A stretch of 64,000 nucleotides of DNA from Sporopachydermia quercuum (GCA_001599295.1 BCGN01000009.1:726413-790412), one strand, 5' to 3'. Positions 1-11,881 are shown, numbered from the stretch's first letter. Translations and numbers: made by a program. Notes: a model not told the origin generated them from the sequence alone.

Positions 1-1611
1 GTGCTCTGCAATGCAGCTGCTTATAACGAAAGAAATAGAGACATTCTAGAGAAACATCTACAAAAAGATCAGCAGTTTGGTAAGGCCCTTCTNTGGATTT
101 ATTCTCAGGATGTGTCAACCAGTAACACCATCACTGAGGCCATCAACGAGGTATGCGATAGAGTAACTGTACTATTAAAAAACTATTCATTAGATTCGAA
201 GCAGCGAGGGAAAACCATTGGCGGATTCTTTATTCCCATTTTGAATCATTATATTTCAAGATTTCAGTATAACGCAGAAGAAAAAAACATAGATGAGATT
301 TTGTTAGGGGTAGAGCTACTAAGCGGAATACAAGAAGACAGAGGATCTGACATAACCAGCCAAAGTATTCTAATATTGGTTGAACTGTTTGATAGGACAT
401 TAGACGTTAAAAATGGTGATTTAACAAGCACTGACGAAGAATTACAGGATGAAACGTTTGAAATACTATTAGTATTAACTAAGTTCATCGAACATCTATC
501 AACTTCATATTACTATACATTTGAAACATGTCCTTCTAACGTGATTCAAGAGAATCTGTTTAGGATTCTGGCCAAGCTTGAAAATTTTTCATCACAGCGA
601 AATATGCTTAGGTATAACAGAAGTGTTTTGGCTATTATTGGTGGAATCTCTGCTAATATTGAGAATAGTAACATCGAAGACAGGAGCTTGGCTATTGGGT
701 ATATTGATGATAAGCATAATGGATATGTCAGTTCAGCCGCTATGACAATTCTGTCGAATTCAATATCCAATTCTGAAAGTAAAGATGCTGTTATTGGTTT
801 ATTAGAAACGACTAATGTGGCATCAGAGTCTAGCTTGAATAATGATACTAATAATGGCGTCATACAAAGAATAGTGGCTGCGGGAGAGACGTTCAAAGAT
901 CCAGTACTGTTGCAATCATATTTCCATTTATTGAAGAATACTCTCACTTTTGACACTATAAATGCTCTGGAGTCTCAGAAAATACAGGATTCTTTGTTAG
1001 CAGCTATAGAAACGTGCATGTTCAATATGAAGTACTACGGTGGATTAGGAGCATTATTGAACAGCTTTCTAAAGAAAATGGTAGCGATTGGCAATAAGAA
1101 AGTTATCACGATCTTGATTAGGAATCCTAAGTTTGACTCTGGTGTTTTAGACAATCCTAATTTCGACGAAAGCTTCATTGATATCGAATGCTTGCTGATC
1201 AATAAATTGGTGATCTTTTCTAAAGGTGCTACATCCTCAAGACTAACTGAAGAGCTTGTGTTCAAGAAATTGTTGAGGCAGTTTATTCCTCAATTGGGAA
1301 ATGCAGATACACTTTCCAANGACCCGCAGGGAGCACTTTTGCTGTTTGAATTTACCAAAACACTAGGAGTTCTCGTTGCTGACAGAAACATTAGAGAAGG
1401 GCTGCTGGAGACGTCAGAGAAGGAATTGACAGATTTCCTCAGTAAAATGTACAGAGTTTCACAGGATATGATACCCAATGATGGAAATCCTAGTAAAGCG
1501 TCTTTTAATACAATATTCGCTAACAATTTGCGGTTTATTGCTGGAAATATACTTGAAAGTTGTGTGCTTGAAACTATCAAAGGATTATGTAATCAGATAT
1601 TGAGGAGTTAA
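1..1611 (+). CDS. Helical-repeat protein, 3' part (possibly BEM4/SmgGDS-like)
   Basis: An open frame runs from the left edge to a TAA at 1609-1611 and gives at least 536 residues; no true start is visible, so the gene is cut by the window. The protein is rich in short amphipathic helices with Leu/Ile/Asn spacing typical of armadillo or HEAT repeats: the opening LCNAAAYNERNRDIL, then AAMTILSNSISNS and LQSYFHLLKNTLTF. The last of these recalls Bem4/SmgGDS proteins, which bind Rho-type GTPases. That assignment rests on general resemblance, not on a diagnostic motif; ataxin-10/Ctr86-like proteins are another possibility. Two codons contain n. It lies upstream of UBA1 in the same orientation, 1.4 kb away. 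That this is a real gene is near certain; the family is only a guess. Confidence 0.6.
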   Translation: MLCNAAAYNERNRDILEKHLQKDQQFGKALXWIYSQDVSTSNTITEAINEVCDRVTVLLKNYSLDSKQRGKTIGGFFIPILNHYISRFQYNAEEKNIDEILLGVELLSGIQEDRGSDITSQSILILVELFDRTLDVKNGDLTSTDEELQDETFEILLVLTKFIEHLSTSYYYTFETCPSNVIQENLFRILAKLENFSSQRNMLRYNRSVLAIIGGISANIENSNIEDRSLAIGYIDDKHNGYVSSAAMTILSNSISNSESKDAVIGLLETTNVASESSLNNDTNNGVIQRIVAAGETFKDPVLLQSYFHLLKNTLTFDTINALESQKIQDSLLAAIETCMFNMKYYGGLGALLNSFLKKMVAIGNKKVITILIRNPKFDSGVLDNPNFDESFIDIECLLINKLVIFSKGATSSRLTEELVFKKLLRQFIPQLGNADTLSXDPQGALLLFEFTKTLGVLVADRNIREGLLETSEKELTDFLSKMYRVSQDMIPNDGNPSKASFNTIFANNLRFIAGNILESCVLETIKGLCNQILRS

Positions 1612-3012
1612 CATGGGCACAGGAGACGATACTAATGAATAAATGATGATGTGATATTATATTATTAATGCAAAGTAATACATGATTATGTAACCATATG
1701 ACATGTAACGTAGAATAGCAAGTGAACATCATATCTGCAAGTACGTAATCACTTAGTAAGCTGATTATAANAGCCATTTACGTCGATATTTTACCGAAAA
1801 TATCACCATTTTGTTCCATATAAAACCTTATAGTCAACCCTCTAGCTAATCCTTTCTTCGCCATACCTTCTGATGATATAATCACAAAACCCACCTTCTA
1901 CTAAGTTACCCTCCTCACGAACCGTAGGCACAAACCACAAAATTCACTTCTCATCACAATAACTAGCTGATAACAGGTATCCTTCCTTTTCTTCCTATCC
2001 ACTATAATCATCTACATACTTGTTAAGTTAATCAATCAAGCTAAAGTAAATTAACCATTTGGAACCATTCAATTGAACCACCAATAAGGGTTTTGCTTTG
2101 CATTTGACTTTAGATTGCCGTTTCAGACATGTCTTCTGTAAGTATAAGCTTAGCAATTGAACGGACGATTGGTTGTATGTGATGAGCAGTGCATAGGAGG
2201 TGATGTGACAGGAAGGGTAAAGAAACTCTGTGAATATTTAGTAAAATAAGACAGAAACGCTGAATTATCTGGCAAGTACGAACGGAGATACTTTGGTGCT
2301 TTTGATCCTGCTGATGATTTATTGCATTNTGCATTTCTGCTGTTGGCAGCAGCTTGCTAGTTGTGCATATAGAACGGTAGGTATGCGTTGACAGCAAAAT
2401 AAAGATAAGCGAACAGTTGAAAGTCTATAACATATTATTTGATACGATATTTTACACAGTGAAGGTGTATGCTATTTTGATGCTTGTAGTGCTGATTGCT
2501 GGTGATAAATCTGGTGGCAATAACACCGTATGCTATGCTAAGCAGCACTTGGTGTATGGTGATAGCCGAAGGATATGACGTTTGTATCCAAAAGCACTGT
2601 ACTGTATTATTGTATGTACAATAGTAAGCGATGATAAGCCATTAAATGCACTGAAATGTAATTGGATGGTTATATTTGCCATATGCTGTATGCTATCATA
2701 CCTGCTCAGAATGCTATCATCTGCTTAGTAATATCCAACCATGATGTGGTACAATGTTGATTTGTCATACTCCCAGTATGAAATTTACGTATTCAGACTA
2801 CTGATCATATCACACTGATGGTAAAAGCATATAAAGCAGAAAATGCTCTATATATTACTGCATGCTTACTGTTTTAATCTGCTCTATTGCTGTCTCCTGT
2901 TATCCAACCCATATGCTAGACTACAGCTGCTCATCTATTCAACCATCCATTACGAACTACCAAACTCACATACATTCATACTAATACTAACAAACTACAG
3001 GATACTAACAAC
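1612..3012. other. Intergenic, UBA1 upstream region
   Basis: No gene is supported here; the short open frames on both strands have no recognisable composition. The right end holds two TACTAAC sequences (2985-2991 and 3003-3009) around a CTACAG at 2995-3000, described separately as a possible 5'-UTR intron end. GGTGGCAAT at 2513-2521 is one base from the Rpn4 element GGTGGCAAA. Confidence 0.5.
2612..3000 (+). other. Possible 5'-UTR intron of UBA1
   Basis: A GTATGT donor at 2612-2617, a canonical TACTAAC branch point at 2985-2991 and a CTACAG acceptor ending at 3000 would remove 389 bases and end 12 bases before the UBA1 ATG. A second TACTAAC follows at 3003-3009. The 3' side is convincing. 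The donor is only one of several candidates, so the left boundary is uncertain. Confidence 0.35.
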
Positions 3013-6000
3013 ATGCAGGTCGACACTCCTGATGGAGAAATCGACGAATCTCTATACTCCAGGCAACTCTACGTGCTCGGTAAAGATGCCATGCAGAAAA
3101 TGGGCAAATCCAACGTGCTTGTCATTGGATTAAAGGGCTTGGGCGTAGAAATAGCAAAAAACGTTGCCCTTGCTGGTGTGAAATCCATTGCTTTATATGA
3201 CCCAGAGCCGGTAGAATTAACAGACCTCTCCACACAGTTTTTCCTGTCCCAGGATGATATCGGCAAACCAAGAGCCGAGGCTACCCGAGCCAAACTAGCT
3301 GAACTGAATCAGTACGTTCCAGTGTCTGTTATCACTGGAGAGCTAAACGAATCTGTCATAGCTAACTACCAAGTAGTAGTCGCTTCTAATACACCACTGG
3401 AAACCCAGGTGAATATCAACAACTTCACACATAAAAACGACATCAAGTTCATCTCTGCTGACATCAGAGGTCTCTTTGGCCGCGTATTTGTTGATTTTGG
3501 TGATAAATTCACTGTTGTCGATGACACTGGGGAAGAGCCCGTCACAGGAATCATTGCTAGTATTGATGAGGAAGGGACTGTTACGGTCTCGGATGAAGCA
3601 AGACATGGTTTACACGATGGTGCTTATGTCAAGTTCACCGAGGTTGAAGGACTCGACATCAACGATGGAACCCCTTATGAAATCACCACCAAGGGTCCAT
3701 ATACTTTCACTGTTGATGTGTCTAAAATACTAGGCAAATATATCAAAGGTGGTATCTTCACTGAGGTGAAAATGCCCTTGGATTTGACCTTTGAGCCCTT
3801 GATCAAACAATTAGAAGCCCCAGAGTACCTTATCTCTGATTTTGCTAAGTTTGATCGTCCTGGGCAGCTGCATTTAGGCTTCCAAGCCCTGGAACAGTTC
3901 TTCAACAAATACAATTATTTCCCTACCCCTTTTGACGAGGAGCATGCTACAGAAGTATTGAAATTAGCTAGCAACCTCGCTGAACAGAACCCTGCCATTC
4001 TTGGTCAGGGACAAGAAAATGTTCCTGTGGATGAAAAGCTGATACGTGAGCTTGCTTACCAAGCAAGAGGAGATATCCCAGGTATGGTTGCGTTCTACGG
4101 AGGTTTGACCGCACAGGAGGTGCTGAAAGCATGCTCAGGAAAGTTCCAACCTATTAAACAATGGTTCTATTTTGACTCTCTTGAGAGTTTACCTGTTAAG
4201 TTCGCGAGATCCAAAGAACTGTGCGCACCTATTGGTTCTCGTTATGACAATCAAATTGCAGTGTTTGGTAAGGAAATGCACGATGCCATTACTAATCTCA
4301 AGGTGTTCCTTGTTGGAGCCGGAGCTATTGGTTGCGAGATGCTGAAGAATTGGGCAATGATGGGCCTTGGAACAGGTCTGAATGGCAAAATCGTTATCAC
4401 CGATATGGATTCTATCGAAAAGAGCAATCTCAACCGTCAGTTCTTATTCAGATCTAAGGACGTGGGGAAACAGAAAGCTGACTGTGCTGCTGCTGCTGTC
4501 ATTGCCATGAATTCAGATCTCAGGGGGAAAATCGACACTAAACTTGAAAAAGTGGCCCCCGAAACTGAATCCATCTTCAACGATGATTTCTGGCAACAGC
4601 TAGATCTCGTGGTGAACGCTTTGGACAACGTAGAAGCCAGACGATATGTTGATAGAAGATGCGTCTTCTACCAGCTCCCATTGCTTGAAAGTGGTACCTT
4701 AGGAACCAAAGGTAATACCCAGGTTATTCTTCCATTTGTTACCGAGTCCTATTCATCATCACAGGACCCTCCCGAGAAATCTGTACCCATGTGCACGTTG
4801 CGATCGTTCCCCAATAAAATCGACCACACTATTGGCTGGGCAAAATCTTTGTTCTTAGGATACTTTACTGACAATGTGGAAAGCGTGAATCTCTATCTTT
4901 CCCAGCCAGACTTTGTTGAAAGCACCTTGAAGAGAACAGCCGATCCTAAGAGCATTTTGGAGTCCATCAAGGATTATTTAGTAGATAAACGACCATTGAC
5001 ATTTGAGCAGTGCATCTCTTGGGCCAGATTGGAGTTTGAAGCCAATTTCAACTGGAACATCAAACAGCTGTTGTATAATTTCCCTAAGGATTCTGTCACT
5101 ACCACTGGCCAGCCATTCTGGTCAGGACCTAAACGTGCTCCTGACCCTTTGGAGTTTGATATCACCAATCCTGATCATTATGACTTTGTTGTAGCAGCGG
5201 CTAATCTTAGAGCTTATAACTACGGGCTCAAGGGCCGTTCAGATCGTGAGTTCTTTGAAGAAGTGTTGAAGAACGTAAAGATTCCCGAATTTACACCAAA
5301 GTCAGGCGTTAAGATTCAAGTGAATGAAAACGAAAACGACAATGACAACGCTGGCAGTGGGGGTGATCTCGACGGGGATGCTCTAGGCAATCTAGCCTCT
5401 ATTCTACCTCCACCAGCTACCCTGGCAGGATTCAGGCTCAACCCAGTAGAATTCGAGAAGGACGACGACACTAATTTCCATATTGACTTCATAACAGCTG
5501 CTTCCAACTGTAGAGCAATCAACTACTCTATTGAACCAGCGGATAAGAGCAAAACCAAGTTTATTGCTGGTAGAATCATTCCTGCCATTGCCACTACAAC
5601 TGCCCTTGTCACGGGTCTCATTTGCTTGGAACTATATAAAGTGCTTGAACGGAAAGACAGAAAGATCGACGACTATAAGAACGGGTTCATCAATTTGGCC
5701 TTGCCGTTCTTTGGCTTCTCGGAACCAATTGCTTCACCAAAGGAGAAAATAGGCAATAGAGAATTCGATAAGATTTGGTCTCGATTTGATGTTTATGATG
5801 GAGCTAAGATGACCTTACAAGATTTCTTGGATAAATTTGAAAAAGAGGAGAAGTTGGAGATCTCTATGTTATCATATGACACCAGCTTATTGTATGCTTC
5901 TTTTTTCCCTCCCAAGAAGACTAAAGAAAGAAAGGGTATGACGATGGTTCAATTGATCGAGGAAGTGTCCAAGAAGCCCCTTGCAGAAGGAATCAAGTCA

Positions 6001-6078
6001 ATAGTGTTGGAGTTCTGTGCGGACGATGAGAATGGCGAAGACGTGGAAGATATTCCATACTGTTGTTTGCATTTATAG
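3013..6078 (+). CDS. UBA1: Ubiquitin-activating enzyme E1
   Basis: The 1021-residue protein matches yeast Uba1 in length and order of domains. Uba1 adenylates ubiquitin with ATP, forms a thioester and passes ubiquitin to E2s in nucleus and cytosol. The N-terminal [15 protein letters not shown] and first Rossmann repeat ([10 protein letters not shown]) form the inactive adenylation half. The active half starts with [15 protein letters not shown] near residue 431, followed by [10 protein letters not shown]. The catalytic cysteine is C594 in [17 protein letters not shown]-terminal ubiquitin-fold domain follows a conserved [12 protein letters not shown]. The ATG at 3013 gives an N-terminus slightly shorter than that of S. 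cerevisiae, with GEIDESLY in register. CTG codons at invariant leucines show standard code use. The gene is tail-to-tail with STE6, as in S. cerevisiae. Confidence 0.97.
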   Translation: MQVDTPDGEIDESLYSRQLYVLGKDAMQKMGKSNVLVIGLKGLGVEIAKNVALAGVKSIALYDPEPVELTDLSTQFFLSQDDIGKPRAEATRAKLAELNQYVPVSVITGELNESVIANYQVVVASNTPLETQVNINNFTHKNDIKFISADIRGLFGRVFVDFGDKFTVVDDTGEEPVTGIIASIDEEGTVTVSDEARHGLHDGAYVKFTEVEGLDINDGTPYEITTKGPYTFTVDVSKILGKYIKGGIFTEVKMPLDLTFEPLIKQLEAPEYLISDFAKFDRPGQLHLGFQALEQFFNKYNYFPTPFDEEHATEVLKLASNLAEQNPAILGQGQENVPVDEKLIRELAYQARGDIPGMVAFYGGLTAQEVLKACSGKFQPIKQWFYFDSLESLPVKFARSKELCAPIGSRYDNQIAVFGKEMHDAITNLKVFLVGAGAIGCEMLKNWAMMGLGTGLNGKIVITDMDSIEKSNLNRQFLFRSKDVGKQKADCAAAAVIAMNSDLRGKIDTKLEKVAPETESIFNDDFWQQLDLVVNALDNVEARRYVDRRCVFYQLPLLESGTLGTKGNTQVILPFVTESYSSSQDPPEKSVPMCTLRSFPNKIDHTIGWAKSLFLGYFTDNVESVNLYLSQPDFVESTLKRTADPKSILESIKDYLVDKRPLTFEQCISWARLEFEANFNWNIKQLLYNFPKDSVTTTGQPFWSGPKRAPDPLEFDITNPDHYDFVVAAANLRAYNYGLKGRSDREFFEEVLKNVKIPEFTPKSGVKIQVNENENDNDNAGSGGDLDGDALGNLASILPPPATLAGFRLNPVEFEKDDDTNFHIDFITAASNCRAINYSIEPADKSKTKFIAGRIIPAIATTTALVTGLICLELYKVLERKDRKIDDYKNGFINLALPFFGFSEPIASPKEKIGNREFDKIWSRFDVYDGAKMTLQDFLDKFEKEEKLEISMLSYDTSLLYASFFPPKKTKERKGMTMVQLIEEVSKKPLAEGIKSIVLEFCADDENGEDVEDIPYCCLHL

Positions 6079-7314
6079 GGATAGGTATCAATTTGGTGTA
6101 GTGGAATAGAACTGGATGAGAACTAGAAGAAGGAGCAAGCTAAAAAGAATAGTTGAGAATTAGGGATGTGAGATTTGCTCATTAGAATGACAGGATTATG
6201 CAATTGGTTACATTACGTATTATTTATTCATTCGTGAGTAACGGAGAATGAAAAATGTGGAGTCTGATAACAGATGATGTTGTGAGGTGTATAAATATTT
6301 GATAGATTGCGTTCTGATGTGATTATGATATAATATAGGTAAATGTAGGTAGTGGAAGTTATCTATATGGTTTATTACCTGGGTATTGTTGTTAGAGCTA
6401 TATGGTAGGTCTATGATCAAACTGAAGTAAGGACTTCCAGTATGTAATATATGTGTTACTTATGCAACTAATATGCTACTAATATACTGGTAACAATTTA
6501 TTAGATTCCTGCTATAATCTACTAATTTACTAACATCACTCATATTGTTATTTATTCATAGATAGTATAGAAACAGTTAATTGCTGTATCCTTTCGGAGT
6601 CAAAATCATTATTCCCTTATACTTTGATTTCATTATTATCATATAATACATTTTCTACTCATAAAGCTGCAATCGTATACATCCATATGAATCATTAAGT
6701 TCATTGCTGTTGTATGGAGTGTTGATAGTCAGTTACCGGAAAACTGGCATAAGATTAACAACTCCAGCGATTCTAAATAAAGTGGTAAATTTTGAATGAA
6801 AAGTTAGAACCTTATTAAAGTTGAGACTAAAATCATTTTGACTAAGGACCTAATCTGTTTCAAGCATTCAAATTAAAAAGAACTGATATTGGTCATTTTC
6901 CCACAGATGTTAAATGCCTAGTTATTTGTATTCAAACTGTGAAAGATTAAAATAAGCTAATATATGTTTCTCATAATAAATCTTCCTATAGTATGTTGTT
7001 CTCCCAAGGTATCCGCAGTCTTATTGGTGAGTGCAAAGGAATACCGGCTAAGTAAATGTATGGATAAGTGTCTTATTGAGCTGAAACACCTATTTATCAT
7101 TAGCTAAACGACGAATAGTATTACTGTCTTATTATACTATAGAGTAACTGAAATATATTGTATTCAAGTCAGAGCCTTTAATATAAATAATAAAACTGAT
7201 TATATCCCCTACTATAATGTATCTCCTTGCTTCTAGCTCTAGAGAACCATCATCTCTCCTTCTACTCCTACTCCTACTCCTATCATATTCCTATTCCTAT
7301 TCCCTTTCTTCTAT
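6079..7314. other. Tail-to-tail intergenic region UBA1/STE6
   Basis: This is very AT-rich DNA between two convergent stop codons with no supported gene. A pyrimidine tract of repeated CTACTC/CTATTC units (about 7254-7312) abuts the STE6 stop codon. It lies just past the STE6 coding end and may fall in its 3' UTR. Confidence 0.5.
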
Positions 7315-10300
7315 TTAATTTCCTTCAATAATCCTTCTTAACTCACTATCTTGCCTATTATACAATTCATTAAATCCTCCCTTCTCACACACTTTTCCAT
7401 CTTTTATAACAAATACCTCTCTTCCTATCTCCATCACTCTCCTATCATGAGTTACCATCACAATTGTTATGCCCGGTACATATTCCTGTATAATTCCTTT
7501 ACTTATCAAGGCAATAATCTTTCTTGCTGACTCAGGATCCAATGCTGATGTGAACTCATCTAGAAGCAATAACTTAGGCTTTCTTATAATACTTCTAGCC
7601 AACTGCAGCCTTTGAGCTTGACCCCCTGACACTAATGACACTTCACCAGCAATTCCTAATAATGAATTCAATCCTAGCGGTAGAGAAATTATGAACTGAT
7701 ATAAATCTACAAGCTTTAGCACTTCGTGGACGTCATCAATAGATATTCGCTCTTTTTCTTCTTCGGTTAAACCATAGAGAATGTTTTCATAAACTGTCCC
7801 TGGGAAGAAAACAGGAGACTGAGAGACAATGCTTAGATTCGCTCTCCAGGTTTTAGTATTGATGGTGTTTATGTCGACGTTTCTATTGTAGTAAATAGAG
7901 CCATTAGTTGGAAGATATAATTTAGAAAGCAAAGCAAGGATAGTTGATTTGCCCGAGCCTGATTTTCCAACAATACAGCTGACTGAACCTGAAGAGAAAG
8001 AAAAGGAAATATTTGATAGGACGCTGGAGGAAGACGATGGATAGGCAAATGATACGTTTGAAAAGGAAATAAAAGCATTGGAATGAGCAGAATTTAAGAA
8101 TTTAGTTTCTGAGATTGTAGGTTCTGAAGTGATAAAATGGTTGATAAAGTTAGATTTACCACGATTGCAGGTAGTATGGATAGGCATGGCAGTAGTAGTG
8201 GTAGCAGTGTCATTTTCCTTATTAATGCTATCATTCTTCATAATTTCAACGTTATCATCATTACTGTTTTCACCCTCCTCATTTCCCCACAAGCCACCGT
8301 CTAACATAAAAACCTCTAAAATATACTTAGCAGCCCTAAATCCTTTGCTAGCATCAGGGATATGACCAATGCATTCAGTTGCTGATATCATTGTAAATAC
8401 AATGAGAACAAAGGCGCTCATGATATTTTCAATATCTCCTGACTGGAATGTTATATCATTATTCCCATTACTGTTAACAATCTTAGCGCCATCTCCTATC
8501 ACCTTCATTGTATAGTATAATAAAGTTCCAACACAACCGAACATCAAGCAACCATTAATTCCTATCACCAAACCAATCAAAGTAGACCTCACAGTTTTAT
8601 TATTACCAATTTCTTTCTCTGCTTCATTCATTTTATGATTGAAATAGCTTTCTAAACCTAAGCATTTAACTGTTCTAATACTATTGACAGCTTCATGGAT
8701 TATCATCTCAACTTCCAGTACTCTTTTCCTATGCTTGTTTTCGTTCTTATTGAGAATAATCATGCAGCACTGAGAAGAAATGATAAAAACAGGAATAAAA
8801 GATAGTCCTACCAGAGCAATATTCCATTTAAGAACTAAAGACCAAATAATACCTAGAAGCATCAAAGTAACAGCACTGGTGATAGCACTTATTAATTCTA
8901 TTGTCACAGCTCTTAGATCTCTTATATCATTAAGAATAAGTGCAGAAATAGTATTTGGAGACTGCAGAAGATGGCAGGAGACTTCTTGCTTTAATAGTTT
9001 GTTTAAACATTGGATTCTCAACTTATGGATCCAAGATTCAGAAGCTTTGTTGAGAAAATATGATTTGAGGAATTGGAAGCTTCCATCACCAATTGCAACA
9101 GCTATAACAACCAGTGACCAAACTGTCATCTTATTAGTGTTATTATTAGTGGTAGTAGAAGAATTCTCTGCTACTAGATTTGATAAAAGCTTGGAGAATG
9201 TATAGGAGAAACAGGGATTGGCAATTCCATGAATAAAAGCAGATAATACACCAAATAGCAAAAGTTTTGAATATCCAAATGTAAACAAGTTGCCTAATAC
9301 TTGGGAAACGGTTGCTTGGTTCTCAGGATCAGTAGCACCAATAGCGTTGTTAGAGCTGTTGGAAGTATTTTCAAGAGAAACAATATCATCTGCAGACAGT
9401 TGTTTTTCATTAACAAAATAAGGTCTTTTGACTAAAAATTCAGACATTTCAATAGAAGATAATGAGTTCCTTCTACCATTGTTATCTCTTTTACTTGATG
9501 TCCTCTTGTTGATACGAGCTACAGTAGTAGGACTANTATAATTGTTACTACTAGTACGTCTGTTTGTAGGACTATTCTTGCTGCCTCTACTCAATTTTTG
9601 ACTGTTTGAATCTTTTTGAAAATATCCTTCTTTTTCTAGCTCTTTTCTTATCCCTTGTGCTAAGATCTCTCCATTTTTCATTATTATCACATTATCCTCT
9701 GGCTCTACTTGAGAATAATCATGAACAATAAATACTGTTGTTCCTCTTCCTTTTCTCCATTGTTTGATTCTGTTGAGTAAAACACTTGCGAGGTTTCCTT
9801 CTAGCCCACTGAAAGCTTCATCTAATAAAAGAATATTGGGATTACGTAGGAAAGCTATTGCAATAGCAATTCTTTGTCTTTGACCACCTGACACATTAGA
9901 TCCTTTGTTATTAACTTTAGAGTTTAGTCCATCTGGTAAACTATAAATAAAGTCGCTCAAACTTGCAAATTCAACTGCCCTTTTAAGAAGAGTTTCAGTT
10001 ACATTACCAGAAGTTTCTGTTTTCTCATCCTTCATTGCCCCCCATAGGAGGTTATTTCTTATAGTATCGTTGAACAAATAACATTCTTGCTGAATAAATG
10101 TTATATTTTGAATAAGAACTGAACGCGGAATGTTGTTTATATCAATTTTATCACTGAATGTAATAGTTCCTTGCGAAGGGGTATATAATTTCAGAAGTAA
10201 GCTTCCAATGGTTGATTTACCACTACCAGAAGAGCCAATAATGAAAGTTGGTTTTCCAACTGGAAGAGTGAAAGACACATTGTTTAAAACGTTGATATCG

Positions 10301-11559
10301 GGTCTTCCAGGATAGGCAAAGGAGATGTTGTTGAAGCTGATCGAAGATTTACAAGATATAGAAGACATATTAAATGTTGTAGGGTCCTTGAATGGATTGG
10401 AAATCATAGGTCTTGGAGAGTTTATATTAGTAGGGAGAGCGACTGTAGAGCTCTTAGCACTGAAAGAAGCATTAGAGTTGCTTATATGAAAGTCAAAGCT
10501 TTCTTTATTGGAATTATTACCTCCGCCACTCTCAGTACTAGAATTCTGCTTGATAGTAAGAACTCTCACACTAGTGTTTCCAGAACCTGCTAAGAATTCT
10601 CTTAATTTGTTGGATCCAACTATCGCTTTATTGATAGTAACAAAGTTAGGGGCCAACGTTCCAAACTGTTGTGCCGCCATTATACAAGACCAGAAAGTTG
10701 TCATAACATCTCCAGTTTTTGCTTCTCCGTGTCTAACTTGTTTTGATCCATACCAGAAGCCTTGAACAAACATCATTAATGCGAAAAATCTTAGTAATGA
10801 TAATTGTACGGAAACAACTAATGAAAGCTTATAAAACCAAGCAGAGCAGATATCAATCAATACAGAAAATTTGCTTAAATTCTCATTCTCACCATTAAAT
10901 ATTTTAATTAGCTTAAAAGAATTGACTGTCCAGTCAAGCAATTTTCCTGCTTGAATATTTGCTTCATTCTCATTGCTGGTGTACCGTTCAACGTACTTTG
11001 AACATATAATACTTATGATTAGGATAAGAGGACTTGTTGACAAAATAACAAATGTCAATGACCAGTTATAATAAAAGGAAGTAATCAGTAAGAAAATAAT
11101 ACCAGATCCCCCTTGAAGAGTACTGGGAAGTGCATCAGCAATACCTATTCTTAGCTCTTCAATACAACGCTGTAAGGAAGTAAGAGTTCCATTGCTATCA
11201 GAATTTAAATCAAACCATTGGATTTCCTTTGAAATTGAGGATTTATAAACCATTCTTCTCCCTCTTTTAGCAATTATTTCGCCATAGAAGACCCAGAAAC
11301 CTACTGCTGGTGCTATCACTAGAAACGCTCCAAGTCCTACAGACATCACAATGCCACAGTTTATAAGTACATCATAAAAGAATTGCTGTTTAGTTGATTG
11401 GCTAGATAGTAGTTCTTCCAGGTTATCAAACACTCTGCCCATTAAGATTGTAAGAGCTGCACTTGGAAGAGCAGATATGATCAATAAGATCGTTCCAACG
11501 ATAATGANAGGTAGGTCTTTCTTATCGAAGAAGATGTTAAGGTCCTTCAGGNCAGACAT
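7315..11559 (-). CDS. STE6: Ste6-type ABC exporter (a-factor transporter)
   Basis: A full ABC transporter with two (TM6-NBD) halves, 1414 residues from the preferred ATG at 11557-11559 (MS.LKDLNIFF). The open frame extends to 11802, but that extra 81-residue leader is not needed. NBD1 has Walker A GSSGSGKST near residue 440, signature NVSGGQ near 556 and Walker B ILLLDEA; NBD2 has GKSGSGKST near 1200, LVSGGQ near 1310 and LLLLDEFTSALD. A Ser/Arg-rich linker (RRTSSNN, GRRNSLSS) joins the halves. Ste6 exports the farnesylated a-pheromone at the plasma membrane of MATa cells. Length, halves and the UBA1 neighbour (YKL209C/YKL210W in S. cerevisiae) support Ste6 rather than Mdl or Pdr proteins. 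The NBD1 D-loop reads SGLEG instead of SALD. Two codons near the start contain n. Confidence 0.92.
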   Translation of the reverse strand: MSXLKDLNIFFDKKDLPXIIVGTILLIISALPSAALTILMGRVFDNLEELLSSQSTKQQFFYDVLINCGIVMSVGLGAFLVIAPAVGFWVFYGEIIAKRGRRMVYKSSISKEIQWFDLNSDSNGTLTSLQRCIEELRIGIADALPSTLQGGSGIIFLLITSFYYNWSLTFVILSTSPLILIISIICSKYVERYTSNENEANIQAGKLLDWTVNSFKLIKIFNGENENLSKFSVLIDICSAWFYKLSLVVSVQLSLLRFFALMMFVQGFWYGSKQVRHGEAKTGDVMTTFWSCIMAAQQFGTLAPNFVTINKAIVGSNKLREFLAGSGNTSVRVLTIKQNSSTESGGGNNSNKESFDFHISNSNASFSAKSSTVALPTNINSPRPMISNPFKDPTTFNMSSISCKSSISFNNISFAYPGRPDINVLNNVSFTLPVGKPTFIIGSSGSGKSTIGSLLLKLYTPSQGTITFSDKIDINNIPRSVLIQNITFIQQECYLFNDTIRNNLLWGAMKDEKTETSGNVTETLLKRAVEFASLSDFIYSLPDGLNSKVNNKGSNVSGGQRQRIAIAIAFLRNPNILLLDEAFSGLEGNLASVLLNRIKQWRKGRGTTVFIVHDYSQVEPEDNVIIMKNGEILAQGIRKELEKEGYFQKDSNSQKLSRGSKNSPTNRRTSSNNYXSPTTVARINKRTSSKRDNNGRRNSLSSIEMSEFLVKRPYFVNEKQLSADDIVSLENTSNSSNNAIGATDPENQATVSQVLGNLFTFGYSKLLLFGVLSAFIHGIANPCFSYTFSKLLSNLVAENSSTTTNNNTNKMTVWSLVVIAVAIGDGSFQFLKSYFLNKASESWIHKLRIQCLNKLLKQEVSCHLLQSPNTISALILNDIRDLRAVTIELISAITSAVTLMLLGIIWSLVLKWNIALVGLSFIPVFIISSQCCMIILNKNENKHRKRVLEVEMIIHEAVNSIRTVKCLGLESYFNHKMNEAEKEIGNNKTVRSTLIGLVIGINGCLMFGCVGTLLYYTMKVIGDGAKIVNSNGNNDITFQSGDIENIMSAFVLIVFTMISATECIGHIPDASKGFRAAKYILEVFMLDGGLWGNEEGENSNDDNVEIMKNDSINKENDTATTTTAMPIHTTCNRGKSNFINHFITSEPTISETKFLNSAHSNAFISFSNVSFAYPSSSSSVLSNISFSFSSGSVSCIVGKSGSGKSTILALLSKLYLPTNGSIYYNRNVDINTINTKTWRANLSIVSQSPVFFPGTVYENILYGLTEEEKERISIDDVHEVLKLVDLYQFIISLPLGLNSLLGIAGEVSLVSGGQAQRLQLARSIIRKPKLLLLDEFTSALDPESARKIIALISKGIIQEYVPGITIVMVTHDRRVMEIGREVFVIKDGKVCEKGGFNELYNRQDSELRRIIEGN

Positions 11560-11881
11560 GATGGAGAAACTGCGGTGGAAGTTAGAATGGTATATTGTGT
11601 TCGTTATTGGCAATTTTTTTCCTTTATGAATCTGAAAACTGCTTGTCACATCTATAATAATACATACTTTATGCCCTCGAAATGGAGATATAAACCAATA
11701 AGTCAAGGAGTTAACGAAGAAAGTACAGGGGAAAGGTTTGATTATATAGAGCAAGCAATGAGCTACAAAAGTATGCTTGAAAGGGCAAAACAAAAAGCAC
11801 ATCTTTCAAACAAGCAATTTCCAAATGGTTAATATTCTGATGATAAATTCTCCCTCNGAAAACATTTCTTTATTATCAATT

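Noticed and set aside
2513-2521. GGTGGCAAT as an Rpn4 proteasome-associated element for UBA1
   Set aside because: One base differs from the consensus and it lies about 490 bases upstream; too weak to list as a feature.
6440-6560. GTATGT, TACTAAC and TAG signals suggesting an intron between UBA1 and STE6
   Set aside because: No coding sequence lies on either side, and AT-rich DNA produces such triplets by chance.
11560-11802. 81-residue N-terminal extension of STE6
   Set aside because: The frame is open, but the internal ATG at 11557-11559 begins a typical transporter N-terminus and the extension overlaps the promoter sites.
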